Shown: positions 43,832-52,605 of the stretch, in pieces
How positions within the stretch are numbered: position 1 is the stretch's first letter
How the letters are laid out: every line of letters begins with the position of its first letter
Origin: Flagellimonas pelagia
Lineage (GTDB): Bacteria > Bacteroidota > Bacteroidia > Flavobacteriales > Flavobacteriaceae
DNA length: 64,000 nucleotides
Direction: 5' to 3'
Assembly (NCBI RefSeq): GCF_003584135.1
Contig: NZ_QXFI01000013.1
Location: 124,001-188,000 of the forward strand
Position numbers and translations under genes: made by a program
Notes under the pieces: model-generated
Told to the model about the DNA's origin: nothing
Seen by the model: only the letters and a program-made list of their open reading frames with translations
Databases searched by the model: none

Positions 43832-44329
43832 ATGAAACTTTATCAACTCCATGCCAAACAAGCATTGCCCATTTCCAAAAAAGAAGCTTGGGAATTTCTA
43901 TCCAATCCAAGAAACCTGAAAACCATTACACCGAAACACATGGGATTTGACATTCTATCAGGAGCGAACAAAAACATGTATCCTGGCCAGATCATTCAAT
44001 ATCGGGTTAAACCCTTCCCTTTTTTCAATACCAAGTGGGTCACGGAAATTACCCATGTTAGGGATGGGGATTATTTTGTGGATGAACAACGGTTCGGACC
44101 TTATGCACTTTGGCACCATAAACACTTTTTGAAAGAAATTCCCGGTGGCGTGGAAATGGAAGATGTTGTGGATTACAAAATCCCCTTCGGATTCTTGGGA
44201 AGTTTGGCTCAGACATTATTTATCAAGAAACAACTTGAGACCATTTTTTTATTTCGGGAACGCAAGCTGAATGAGATTTTCGGGAAAGTTGATGAAAACA
44301 GTAGTACCCTAAACTTCAAGAGCATTTAA
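43832..44329 (+). CDS. SRPBCC family (START-like ligand-binding) protein
   Basis: 165 residues. The helix-grip fold begins LPISKKEAWEFLSNPRNL and continues with ITHVRDGDYFVDEQRFGPYALWHH and KIPFGFLG. It would bind a small hydrophobic ligand; no catalytic residues are evident. This type of SRPBCC gene recurs beside photolyase and cryptochrome genes in flavobacteria. Its stop codon is directly followed by the photolyase ATG, so the two are one operon. Confidence 0.88.
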   Translation: MKLYQLHAKQALPISKKEAWEFLSNPRNLKTITPKHMGFDILSGANKNMYPGQIIQYRVKPFPFFNTKWVTEITHVRDGDYFVDEQRFGPYALWHHKHFLKEIPGGVEMEDVVDYKIPFGFLGSLAQTLFIKKQLETIFLFRERKLNEIFGKVDENSSTLNFKSI

Positions 44330-45643
44330 ATGAAGGATACCGTATCTATTTTTTGGTTCAGAAGAGATCTAAGGCTAGATGATAATGTCGGTTTATACCA
44401 GGCGTTAAAATCCGGACATCCCGTACTCCCGATTTTTATTTTTGATACTGAAATATTGGAGCAACTACCCAAAAAAGATGCTCGGGTGAGCTTCATCCAT
44501 GAAAGGCTGCAGCATTTACATCAGAAGTTGGCCTCAGATTATGGAAGCGGTTTGGCACAGTTCCATGGCACTCCAAAAACTGTTTTTCAAGAATTGACCC
44601 AGGAGTTTAATTTAAAGGCGGTATACACCAACCATGACTACGAACCCTATGCAAAAAAAAGGGACAAAGAGATAAGTGATTTTTTGTCCAGTATTGCTAT
44701 TGATTTTAAAACTTTTAAGGACCAAGTCATCTTTGAAAAGAGTGAGGTGGTAAAGGATGATGGTAACCCTTATGTGGTATATACCCCTTACATGAAAAAA
44801 TGGAAAGAAAATTTCAATCCCTCCATCCACTTGGTCAATTATGACACACTCCCCCTACTCCCTGAAAAAGTATATAAATCCAACTCACTGCCCAAGCTTT
44901 CCTTGGACGGTATAGGTTTTGAAGCTTCCGAAATCAGTGCCCCCGATTACAATGTTTCACCTGGCTTGATCCATAAATATGCTGAAACAAGGGATTACCC
45001 AGCCATGGAAAATGGTACTTCCCATTTAGGTCCTCACCTGCGCTTTGGTACGGTATCCATCAGAAAAATGGTTAAAAAAGCCATTGCAGAAAAAAATGAA
45101 ACCTTTTGGAACGAGTTGATCTGGCGGGAGTTTTTCATGCAGATTCTTTGGCATTATCCCCGGACCGTGCACGAAGCCTTCAAACCTAAATACGACCGCA
45201 TCGTTTGGCGCAACAACGAAGAGGAGTTCGAGCGATGGAAGTCCGGACAGACGGGTTATGTCCTTGTCGATGCAGGAATGCGTGAACTAAACGCAACGGG
45301 ACACATGCACAATCGGGTACGAATGTTGGTGGCGAGCTTTTTGTGCAAACATTTACTGATCGATTGGCGATGGGGCGAAGCGTATTTTGCCGAAAAGCTG
45401 TTGGATTATGAAATGGCCAGCAATGTGGGAAATTGGCAATGGGCCGCCGGAAGTGGTGTGGATGCCGCTCCATATTTCAGGATTTTCAACCCAATGACCC
45501 AAGTTGAAAAATTTGACAAGCAACGGGAATACATCAATCAATGGGTGCCTGAACTCCAGGAACTCACCTACCCTTCCCCGATAGTCGACCATAAGATGGC
45601 GCGTGAACGCTGCTTAAAAGTCTACAAAGAAGCTGTGGGTTAA
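44330..45643 (+). CDS. phrB: Deoxyribodipyrimidine photolyase / cryptochrome family
   Basis: 437 residues. The N-terminal alpha/beta antenna domain starts FWFRRDLRLDDNVGLYQAL; the C-terminal FAD domain has HLGPHLRFGTVSIRKM (about 230), WREFFMQILWHYP (about 265), GMRELNATGHMHNRVRM (about 315) and NWQWAAGSGVDAAPYFRIFNP (about 365). It uses blue or near-UV light to split pyrimidine dimers. The class I CPD photolyase layout is fairly clear, but a signalling cryptochrome cannot be excluded. It is co-transcribed with the SRPBCC gene. Confidence 0.92.
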   Translation: MKDTVSIFWFRRDLRLDDNVGLYQALKSGHPVLPIFIFDTEILEQLPKKDARVSFIHERLQHLHQKLASDYGSGLAQFHGTPKTVFQELTQEFNLKAVYTNHDYEPYAKKRDKEISDFLSSIAIDFKTFKDQVIFEKSEVVKDDGNPYVVYTPYMKKWKENFNPSIHLVNYDTLPLLPEKVYKSNSLPKLSLDGIGFEASEISAPDYNVSPGLIHKYAETRDYPAMENGTSHLGPHLRFGTVSIRKMVKKAIAEKNETFWNELIWREFFMQILWHYPRTVHEAFKPKYDRIVWRNNEEEFERWKSGQTGYVLVDAGMRELNATGHMHNRVRMLVASFLCKHLLIDWRWGEAYFAEKLLDYEMASNVGNWQWAAGSGVDAAPYFRIFNPMTQVEKFDKQREYINQWVPELQELTYPSPIVDHKMARERCLKVYKEAVG

Positions 45644-45738
45644 AGCTTTTTCAGTAATTTTAGTACTTGCAATGATCAGATAACCTTTCTTCTGGAAGGT
45701 AATGGTCATGCATCTCTAACTAACTGTAAACCTTTAAA

Positions 45739-47166
45739 ATGAAAAAAACCACAACTCTTTTGCTTTTGGGACTGCTTTCGCTCAACTTGGCGGCCCAAAA
45801 GATGACCAAAGACAAAAAAGAGGTCGTTGCCTCTGTCGAAAAACACAAGGAAAACCTTATTCAATTGAGCGACTCTATTTGGGCATTGGCCGAAACCGCC
45901 TTTGAAGAGTCCGTTTCCTCCAAGTTATTGGCCGATTATGCCGAAAAAAATGGCATGATGGTGACCCGTGGCGTAGCCAACATCCCGACCGCTTTTATAG
46001 CCACTTATGGTTCTGGAAAACCGGTAATCAGTGTTTTGGGGGAATTTGATGCCCTTCCAGGTCTTTCACAGAATTCAGTTCCCACAAAGGATCCCCGAAT
46101 TGAGGGTGCTCCTGGACATGGCTGTGGGCACAACATGTTCGGTGCAGCGAGCCTTGGTGCCGCCATCGCCATCAAAGAACAAATTGAAGCGGGAAAGATA
46201 AAAGGAACCGTTAAATTCTTCGGAACGCCTGCGGAGGAGAAATTCTTCGGTAAAGTTTGGATGGTGGAAGCCGGTCTTTGGGATGATGTTGATGTGAACG
46301 TAAGCTGGCACCCATCCGCCCAAATTGAAGCCGATGTGCAAAGCGGTCTGTCTTTGGTGGACTTTATTGTGGAATTCTATGGACAGGCAGCCCACGCTTC
46401 CGCAGACCCTTGGAATGGACGCAGCGCGGCAGATGCTTTGGAGCTTTACACCACCGGTATCAATTATTACAGGGAGCATATTAGGCCTACTTCCAGAATC
46501 CATTATCACATTCAAGATGGTGGACAAGTGGTCAACGTAGTCCCTGATTATGCCCGCTTATGGGTAAGGGTTCGCGATCCCAAGCGTAAAGTAATGCTTC
46601 CTACCTATGAAAGAGTGAAGGCCATGGCCGAAGGAGCAGCCATCATGGCCAATGTGGACTATAAGATTTCCTTGGTGTCCGGTATCTATGAAACCTTGGT
46701 GAACCGAGCTGGTGGAGAAATCATGCAGAATAACTTGGAACTTTTGGGTCCCATTACCTATACCGAAGAAGAAACGGAATACGGAAAGGCCATTCAACGT
46801 GCCACTGGAAAACCTGAAGTGGGTATGGACGGCGCAGTACATGAGTTTAAAGAAACCGAAGAACTTCCTGGAGGTGGCTCTACCGATGTGGGAGATGTGA
46901 GCTGGAACGTGCCCAACATCAATTTGGGTGTAACCGTTGCTCCGAAGGACACTCCATGGCACTCTTGGGCCGTAGTTGCCTGCGGAGGAATGAGTATTGG
47001 TCACAAAGGAATGGTCCATGCTGCAAAAGCCATGGGGTTGACCATGTTCGACCTGTTCAAAGATCCTAAATTGGTGACCAAGGTGAAAGAAGAATACAAA
47101 ACCAGAAAAGGGGATGAAAAATATAAGGCCATGATCGATGGTCCTCCTCCAATCCCTGGTAAATAA
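45739..47166 (+). CDS. Secreted M20 family amidohydrolase (AbgB-like)
   Basis: 475 residues with a signal peptide (KKTTTLLLLGLLSLNLAAQ). M20D/amidohydrolase metal-site motifs: GHGCGHNMFGAA (about 126-137), TPAEEKFFGK (about 164) and SWHPSAQ (about 190), with the dimerisation insert after YGQAAHASADPWNGRSA. It is closest in pattern to the p-aminobenzoyl-glutamate hydrolase B group, but with export. It would hydrolyse N-acyl amino acids or peptides. It stands as its own unit with a terminator behind it. Confidence 0.9.
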   Translation: MKKTTTLLLLGLLSLNLAAQKMTKDKKEVVASVEKHKENLIQLSDSIWALAETAFEESVSSKLLADYAEKNGMMVTRGVANIPTAFIATYGSGKPVISVLGEFDALPGLSQNSVPTKDPRIEGAPGHGCGHNMFGAASLGAAIAIKEQIEAGKIKGTVKFFGTPAEEKFFGKVWMVEAGLWDDVDVNVSWHPSAQIEADVQSGLSLVDFIVEFYGQAAHASADPWNGRSAADALELYTTGINYYREHIRPTSRIHYHIQDGGQVVNVVPDYARLWVRVRDPKRKVMLPTYERVKAMAEGAAIMANVDYKISLVSGIYETLVNRAGGEIMQNNLELLGPITYTEEETEYGKAIQRATGKPEVGMDGAVHEFKETEELPGGGSTDVGDVSWNVPNINLGVTVAPKDTPWHSWAVVACGGMSIGHKGMVHAAKAMGLTMFDLFKDPKLVTKVKEEYKTRKGDEKYKAMIDGPPPIPGK

Positions 47167-47181
47167 TTTAAAGACTGAGAT

Positions 47182-47206
47182 AAGCCTGCCACATAGCAGG
47201 CTTTTT
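47182..47206 (+). terminator. Rho-independent terminator after the M20 hydrolase
   Basis: AAGCCTGC, a 6-base loop, GCAGGCTT (47182-47203), then T's; 16 bases after the stop codon. Confidence 0.85.
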
Positions 47207-47218
47207 CAATTATAGCCA

Positions 47219-47226
47219 TACCTTTG
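47219..47226 (+). promoter_or_regulatory. Candidate -7 box for the pirin/hydrolase operon
   Basis: TACCTTTG between the M20 terminator and the pirin ATG at 47256. No TTTG at -33. Confidence 0.4.
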
Positions 47227-47255
47227 ATGTACAACATTTTAAAATTTTGACCACA

Positions 47256-48257
47256 ATGAATGACCCCATCATAAAAATCTTCCCATTGAGTATGCCCTGG
47301 CAAACCCAAGATCCCTTTCTATTCAGTGTATACCATCTAGACCATTACCCAAAAGGTAACGGGGAAATGGGTCCAGAGCCAGAGTTGTTAAAGGGAAGAA
47401 ACTTGGGCAACGATTTCAATCCGTCTGAAAAATGGCGCATGTACCACGGGCAGACTATACCAGGCTTTCCGTACCACCCGCACAGAGGTTTCGAAACGGT
47501 GACCATTCTAAACAAGGGCTTCTGTGATCATTCAGATTCCCTTGGGGCGGCAGGTAGGTTTGGTGAGGGTGATGTACAATGGATGACCGCAGGAAGAGGA
47601 GTGCAACATTCCGAAATGTTCCCATTGTTGAAGGATGACCAAGATAATCCCTTGGAACTCTTCCAGATTTGGCTGAACCTACCAAAAGCTGGCAAGTTTG
47701 TGGAACCCCATTTTAAAATGTTATGGAATGAAGATATTCCCGTAGTAACGGAAGGGAATGCGACGATCAAAGTGGTTGCCGGAAATTATAAATCGACCGA
47801 AGCCATTGCCCCTGCACCTGACTCCTGGGCTGCAGACCCAAACAATGAGGTTGCCATATGGAACATCCATGTTGATGCAAATTCCGAATACATCTTGCCA
47901 AAGGCCGGTTCAAAAATCAATCGAGTCCTATATTTTTATGAGGGTGATACCATCCAAATAGAGGGACAAAACATAAATTCAAAATTTGGAATTGCCTTAG
48001 ATCCTTTGCAGGATGTGCATGTTACCATTGGAGCAGAAAATGCACATTTCATTTTATTGCAAGGCAAACCCATCAATGAACCGGTTGCCAAATATGGTCC
48101 GTTTGTGATGAATACCGAGGAAGAAATCCAACAAGCCATGGAAGAATACCGCCTTACCCAATTTGGGGGATGGCCTTGGCCCTATCCTGACCATGTACAC
48201 GATAAGGAGAAAGGACGGTTTGCTCTGTATCCTGATGGCACTTTAGTAGAAAAATAA
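47256..48257 (+). CDS. Pirin family bicupin
   Basis: 333 residues from ATG 47256; the TTG at 47247 would add three. The N-terminal cupin has the iron ligands His-x-His in [11 protein letters not shown] (about 68-78), and then His and Glu in GVQHSEMFP (about 110-118). The C-terminal cupin lacks a full metal set. Bacterial pirins include quercetin dioxygenases and redox-linked regulators; the role here is unknown. Six bases separate it from the next gene, so they form an operon. Confidence 0.9.
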   Translation: MNDPIIKIFPLSMPWQTQDPFLFSVYHLDHYPKGNGEMGPEPELLKGRNLGNDFNPSEKWRMYHGQTIPGFPYHPHRGFETVTILNKGFCDHSDSLGAAGRFGEGDVQWMTAGRGVQHSEMFPLLKDDQDNPLELFQIWLNLPKAGKFVEPHFKMLWNEDIPVVTEGNATIKVVAGNYKSTEAIAPAPDSWAADPNNEVAIWNIHVDANSEYILPKAGSKINRVLYFYEGDTIQIEGQNINSKFGIALDPLQDVHVTIGAENAHFILLQGKPINEPVAKYGPFVMNTEEEIQQAMEEYRLTQFGGWPWPYPDHVHDKEKGRFALYPDGTLVEK

Positions 48258-48263
48258 TTTAAT

Positions 48264-49199
48264 ATGGAGAAGATACTCTTCGTTCTGCTCATTTTCTTAG
48301 CAGGCCTGATCCCTAGCAACGCACAGGTGGAAGAAAAGGCCATTGCCTTAGAAACAGCTACAGGAAATATACAAGGAACCTTACTCCTTCCCCTAACTCC
48401 GGAAAACCCTCCCGTAGTGCTGATCATTTCTGGCTCGGGGCCTACCGATAGGGATGGTAACAATCCTATCATGAAAAATAATTCTCTAAAAATGTTGGCG
48501 GAAGGTTTGGCCGAATATGGTATTGCTTCCCTCCGATATGATAAAAGAGGCATCGGTGAAAGCAAGGATGCCGGTCCTACAGAAAGTCAATTGCGCTTCG
48601 AGAATTATGTGAATGATGCCAAAGCTTGGATTCAACTTCTATCACAAGAGACCCGATTCTCAAAGATAGTCGTGTTGGGACATAGTGAAGGATCTTTGAT
48701 TGGTATGCTTGCATCCCAAAATACAGCAGTGGCCCAATATATTTCAGTGGCCGGGATTGCCGATCCTGCAGCCAAAGCCCTAAAAGAACAACTCAAGGCA
48801 CAACCAGCATTTGTGACCGAACTGTCCAACCCCATACTAGATCAATTGGAAAGAGGTCAGCAGGTAGATTCTGTGCCTCCCTTCTTATTTTCCCTTTTCC
48901 GTCCGAGTGTACAACCCTATATGATCTCATGGTTCAAATACGACCCAAAACAAGAGATGGCCAAATTGGACATTCCTATTTTGGTTATTCAGGGGACCAC
49001 AGACATTCAAGTGGATACTTCCAATGCCCAAGCACTTGCAGATGCTAATCCCAAAACCCAATTGCAACTCATTGAAGGCATGAACCATATCCTAAAGCTT
49101 GCCCCGTTGGACCGGACCGCGAACATTTCTACATATTCCTTGCCTGATCTTCCCTTAATCGTGGGGCTTGTGGATCGTATTGCCCAATTTATGAATTAG
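48264..49199 (+). CDS. Secreted alpha/beta hydrolase
   Basis: 311 residues with a signal peptide (EKILFVLLIFLAGLIPSNAQ). The oxyanion region GSGPTDRDGNN (about 57-67) is typical of YtmA/DUF3887-like alpha/beta hydrolases, followed by the nucleophile elbow GHSEGS (about 139-144), an acidic residue in QGTTDIQVD (about 248) and the His in GMNHIL (about 275). Likely an esterase or acylaminoacyl hydrolase acting in the periplasm. Co-transcribed with pirin. Confidence 0.88.
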   Translation: MEKILFVLLIFLAGLIPSNAQVEEKAIALETATGNIQGTLLLPLTPENPPVVLIISGSGPTDRDGNNPIMKNNSLKMLAEGLAEYGIASLRYDKRGIGESKDAGPTESQLRFENYVNDAKAWIQLLSQETRFSKIVVLGHSEGSLIGMLASQNTAVAQYISVAGIADPAAKALKEQLKAQPAFVTELSNPILDQLERGQQVDSVPPFLFSLFRPSVQPYMISWFKYDPKQEMAKLDIPILVIQGTTDIQVDTSNAQALADANPKTQLQLIEGMNHILKLAPLDRTANISTYSLPDLPLIVGLVDRIAQFMN

Positions 49200-49237
49200 T
49201 TAAAAAGGACTCCCTTACTTAATTTTTCCAAAAATAA

Positions 49238-49284
49238 TTGCGTAGTCAAATAACTACATATATATTTGTAGCCATATAGCTTCA
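49238..49284 (+). promoter_or_regulatory. Promoter with two ArsR-type operators
   Basis: ATTG (49238-49241), 20 bases, TATATTTG (49262-49269) is a near-consensus promoter. The near-palindrome GTAGTCAAATAACTAC (49243-49258) fills the spacer. A related copy, GTAGCCATATAGCTTC (49269-49284), covers the start of transcription. In a 13-base core (TAGTCAAATAACT against TAGCCATATAGCT) 10 positions agree. Placement fits autorepression by the ArsR protein encoded next. Confidence 0.6.
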
Positions 49285-49300
49285 TAATTTAAATACCTTC

Positions 49301-49648
49301 ATGATGAAATTGAGACGCGATCCCTTCCAAGCCATAGCCGACCCAACCCGTAGGGCCATATTGGTTTTGCTAGCCTCACAGACCATGACCGCAGGTGCCA
49401 TTGCCGCCAATTTTGATGTGGCTCGGCCTACCGTTTCCAAACACCTTCAAATTCTGGGTGAATGCGATCTAGTGGCATCCACACAGCAAGGTCGTGAGAT
49501 GATCTATGAACTTAAGGTCGATAAAATGAAAGAAATTGATCTTTGGCTGGAACAGTTCAAGAAAATCTGGGAAGATCGCTTCGATAATCTCGATGCCTAC
49601 TTGGCAAAACTTCAAAACGAAAACAAAAATGGAAAAAACAGAAAGTAG
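49301..49648 (+). CDS. ArsR/SmtB family winged-helix repressor
   Basis: 115 residues. Winged helix with the start [18 protein letters not shown] and recognition helix region [19 protein letters not shown] (about 38-56), then a charged helix. There is no metal-binding Cys set, so it belongs to the non-metal group that pairs with AHSA1/SRPBCC genes (SdpR-like). It overlaps the AHSA1 gene by 20 bases and probably represses the pair through the operators just upstream. Start 49301 or 49304. Confidence 0.92.
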   Translation: MMKLRRDPFQAIADPTRRAILVLLASQTMTAGAIAANFDVARPTVSKHLQILGECDLVASTQQGREMIYELKVDKMKEIDLWLEQFKKIWEDRFDNLDAYLAKLQNENKNGKNRK

Positions 49649-50081
49649 ATCGCTAAGCATCTCTCGAACCTTGCAGGCACCCATTGAACTGGTCTGGGAA
49701 GTCTGGACCACTCCAGAGCATATTGCCCAATGGTGGGGACCAAATGGCTTTACCAACACCATTCAAAAAATGGATGTACAGGAAGGAGGCGAATGGAAAC
49801 TCACCATGCACGGACCCGATGGGACCAACTACCCCAACCGTAGTATTTATAAAGAGATCATCCCTTTCAAAAAAATTGTCTTTGAACATTTTAACCCTCA
49901 TTTTATTACCACGGTCCATTTTGAAGCTGTAGGGCAGACTACTGTCATGAATTGGTCCGCTTTGTTCGATAGCGAGGAAATATTGCAGACCATAATCAAA
50001 GCACACAAAGCTGACAAGGGCATGCGTGAGAATGTAGAAAAACTTGAAAGTTATCTGTCAAACTTAAAAATAGCCCGATAA
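49629..50081 (+). CDS. AHSA1/START domain SRPBCC protein
   Basis: 150 residues from ATG 49629, inside the end of the repressor gene. It has the AHSA1-like hallmarks [24 protein letters not shown] (about 12-35) and [13 protein letters not shown] (about 52). It would bind an unknown ligand. The ArsR/AHSA1 pairing is a widespread unit; the ligand may act as the inducer, but that is inference. Confidence 0.9.
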   Translation: MEKTESRSLSISRTLQAPIELVWEVWTTPEHIAQWWGPNGFTNTIQKMDVQEGGEWKLTMHGPDGTNYPNRSIYKEIIPFKKIVFEHFNPHFITTVHFEAVGQTTVMNWSALFDSEEILQTIIKAHKADKGMRENVEKLESYLSNLKIAR

Positions 50082-50173
50082 AAACCAATCTCTTATTTGA
50101 TTTTTCCGTGGATTTGCAAAAATGGAGGCATGCCATTCTAGACAATATTACTAGATACACGGAATCCAACTAG

Positions 50174-51481
50174 TTACACCCGAACAATTTGGGCCCCAAT
50201 GGCCCTCAAGCGTTCGTCGATGTTTTCGTACCCACGATCGATCTGTTCAATATTATGGATGGTTGACGTACCTTTTGCCGAAAGTGCTGCTATCAGCAAG
50301 GAAACCCCGGCCCTAATATCCGGAGACACCATGGTTGTGGCCTTTAAGGTCGATTTGAAATCATGCCCGATCACGGTAGCTCGGTGCGGGTCACAAAGGA
50401 TGATCTTGGCTCCCATGTCGATTAATTTGTCCACAAAGAACAAACGGCTTTCGAACATTTTCTGGTGAATGAGCACTTCTCCTCTAGCCTGAGTAGCCAC
50501 CACTAAGATGATGCTCAATAAATCTGGTGTCAACCCTGGCCAAGGTGCATCGGCAATGGTCAAAATAGATCCGTCAATGAAATTCTGGATCTGATAACCC
50601 TTCTCATGCTTGGGAATGAAGATGTCGTCATCCTTTCTTTCAATGGTAATCCCCAACTTTCGGAATACTGTGGGAATCTGTCCCAAATCGTTCCAACTTA
50701 CATTTTTGATGGTAAGTTCGCTCCGGGTCATGGCTGCCAGTCCTATCCAGGATCCAATCTCGATCATATCGGGCAGCATGGTATGTTCGGTGCCTCCCAA
50801 TTTTTGCACACCTTCAATGGTCAATAAGTTGGAACCAATACCTGTAATCTTTGCCCCCATACGGTTCAGCATCTTGCACAACTGTTGCAAATAGGGTTCA
50901 CAAGCGGCATTGTAAATTGTGGTGGTACCTTCGGCAAGCACGGCGGCCATCACAATATTGGCAGTTCCGGTCACGGAGGCTTCGTCCAAAAGCATGTAGG
51001 TGCCTTTCAACTTTTCGGCCTCCACGCCATAAAAATGCTCCTCTTTGTTGTATCTGAATTTGGCCCCCAGCTTTATAAAACCTTCAAAATGGGTATCCAA
51101 ACGCCTTCTTCCAATTTTATCACCTCCGGGTTTGGGAATGTATCCTTTTCCAAATCTTGCCAAAAGTGGCCCTACCAACATAATGGATCCCCGCAAGGCC
51201 CTTCCATCTTCCTTGAATTGGGAAGACTGTAAATAATCCAGGTTCACGTCATCTGCTATGAAGGTATAGGAGCCCCTGCCCTTCTTTTGGATCTTTACGC
51301 CCAAATCTTCAAGCAGTGCGATCAGTTTGTTGACGTCGACAATATCGGGTATGTTGTTGATGGTAATTTTTTCCCCGGAAAGCAATACGGCGCAAAGAAT
51401 CTGAAGTGCTTCGTTCTTTGCTCCTTGGGGGGTTATCTCACCATGCAACTGGTGACCACCCTCTATTCGAAATGTACCCAT
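50174..51481 (-). CDS. murA: UDP-GlcNAc 1-carboxyvinyltransferase MurA (Asp in place of catalytic Cys)
   Basis: 435 residues. EPSP-synthase fold, full length. It performs the first committed step of peptidoglycan synthesis, adding enolpyruvate to UDP-GlcNAc. Lys22 is in PQGAKNEAL, and the Asp305 equivalent is in LTPDLLS. The loop that carries Cys115 in E. coli MurA (PGGCTIGARP) reads PGGDKIGRRR here, so residue 121 is Asp (codon 51119-51121). In other bacteria Asp at this place keeps activity and gives fosfomycin resistance. It follows the DUF4290 gene by 15 bases. Confidence 0.94.
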   Translation of the reverse strand: MGTFRIEGGHQLHGEITPQGAKNEALQILCAVLLSGEKITINNIPDIVDVNKLIALLEDLGVKIQKKGRGSYTFIADDVNLDYLQSSQFKEDGRALRGSIMLVGPLLARFGKGYIPKPGGDKIGRRRLDTHFEGFIKLGAKFRYNKEEHFYGVEAEKLKGTYMLLDEASVTGTANIVMAAVLAEGTTTIYNAACEPYLQQLCKMLNRMGAKITGIGSNLLTIEGVQKLGGTEHTMLPDMIEIGSWIGLAAMTRSELTIKNVSWNDLGQIPTVFRKLGITIERKDDDIFIPKHEKGYQIQNFIDGSILTIADAPWPGLTPDLLSIILVVATQARGEVLIHQKMFESRLFFVDKLIDMGAKIILCDPHRATVIGHDFKSTLKATTMVSPDIRAGVSLLIAALSAKGTSTIHNIEQIDRGYENIDERLRAIGAQIVRV

Positions 51482-51496
51482 GTATTCCTTTAGCGT

Positions 51497-52144
51497 TTAA
51501 TATCTTTTCTTGCGGTTTCTCTGGCTACCTTTTTTGTTGGTTCCGTTTCTGTTGGATTTGGCCTGTCTGTTTTTCAGGAACTGGTTGCTTTCGGTCAAGT
51601 TTTCGCCATCCCTTGCCAAATCAATCTCGCCGTTGCTCAGTTCTTTCAAATGCTCGAATATGGCCTTATCTTCAACTGTATCCTTGTTCCACGTCAAATA
51701 GCATTTTTTCATGTGGTTGGCAATGGCGTATTCCAAGCCGGAACGCATATCCCCTTTTTCCCACTTTACCGCAACATCTATCATACGTTTGATGTTGTTC
51801 CCGTAAAAACGATATTTTGGGTGGTTTTGCGGATATTTCAATGGCTCAGGACGTTGTTGCAATATCTCTTTGGAGGTTATAGGGAACGGGGAATCCACAT
51901 CCAATTTAAAATCGGACATAATGAACAACTGGTCCCATAGTTTATGTTGAAAATCGGGCACATCTCGCAAGTGGGGCTGAAGATTGCCCATTACGCTAAT
52001 AATGGCCTTAGCTTCCTTGTTACGTTCCTCGCGATCGGCAATGGATACCGCATGATCTACCATTTTTTGAAAATGACGACCATATTCCGGGATAAAAAGC
52101 TTCGGACGCTCTGTATTGTATTCTAGGTTTTCTACTGTATTCAA
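51497..52144 (-). CDS. DUF4290 family protein
   Basis: 215 residues, a Bacteroidota-specific family. N-terminal LEYNTERPKLFIPEYGRHFQKMV and IVSVMGNLQPHLRDVPDF-like blocks (here AIISVMGNLQPHLRD) are characteristic. The last 25 residues are Lys/Arg/Asn-rich (RQAKSNRNGTNKKGSQ), as in nucleic-acid-associated tails. The function is unknown. Its fixed position before murA suggests a cell-envelope link, by context only. Confidence 0.88.
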   Translation of the reverse strand: MNTVENLEYNTERPKLFIPEYGRHFQKMVDHAVSIADREERNKEAKAIISVMGNLQPHLRDVPDFQHKLWDQLFIMSDFKLDVDSPFPITSKEILQQRPEPLKYPQNHPKYRFYGNNIKRMIDVAVKWEKGDMRSGLEYAIANHMKKCYLTWNKDTVEDKAIFEHLKELSNGEIDLARDGENLTESNQFLKNRQAKSNRNGTNKKGSQRNRKKRY

Positions 52145-52229
52145 TTTAAAACGTTTAAGAGAATTAGTTTTGGGAAGTGTATATCCAATAACGTTCGCAA
52201 AATAATAAAATTATGGCAAAGTCTGCCGT

Positions 52230-52523
52230 CTACAAGGAAATTACACCTTCCACAATGGCCACCTCCTTGTACTTCAAGATCACCTCGTCCGGGTCTTTCA
52301 GGTTCACGGTTATGGATAGGCTGGTATACGTTCCTTTCTTGGATTTTTTGGATTCGATGACCGCCCCAGTATTATCAAAAATGTCATGGATCTGTGCAAT
52401 GCGTTCTTCATCGGTAGGAACGATAAATTTATACAGGTAATCGGAAGGCCAAGTAGTATTCTCCAAAAGTTGCTCCCTCAGTCTTTCGTAAAATTCATCC
52501 GTGCTATCCTTCTCCATGCCCAT
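52230..52523 (-). CDS. DUF493 family protein
   Basis: 97 residues from the ATG at 52523; a longer reading to 52766 runs antisense to the NTPase gene and is rejected. DUF493/YbeD-type ferredoxin-like fold: YLYKFIVPTDEERIAQI, then KGTYTSLSITVNLKDPDEV. Relatives bind small ligands or act as allosteric regulators; the role here is unknown. Minus-strand box TATATTTG at 52532-52539 is a good -7 candidate and would make the mRNA nearly leaderless. It is divergent from the NTPase gene. Confidence 0.88.
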   Translation of the reverse strand: MGMEKDSTDEFYERLREQLLENTTWPSDYLYKFIVPTDEERIAQIHDIFDNTGAVIESKKSKKGTYTSLSITVNLKDPDEVILKYKEVAIVEGVISL

Positions 52524-52531
52524 ATTTTTTA

Positions 52532-52539
52532 CAAATATA
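52532..52539 (-). promoter_or_regulatory. Candidate -7 box for DUF493-DUF4290-murA
   Basis: TATATTTG on the minus strand, 9 bases ahead of the DUF493 ATG. The -33 element is unclear. Confidence 0.45.
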
Positions 52540-52605
52540 GGGTTTAACCGACAATTTTTTTTCCTTGGGGCTATTTCATTACTTTGTACCGTTAAAATAA
52601 AACGT

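Noticed and set aside
45672-45709. Imperfect hairpin between the photolyase and M20 genes
   Set aside because: Bulged stem and no T run, so it does not qualify as a terminator, though it may be one in vivo.
50104-50164. Inverted repeat TTCCGTG ... CACGGAA between AHSA1 and murA
   Set aside because: Only 7 bp with a 47-base loop and no T run; possibly a loose structure but not supportable as a terminator.
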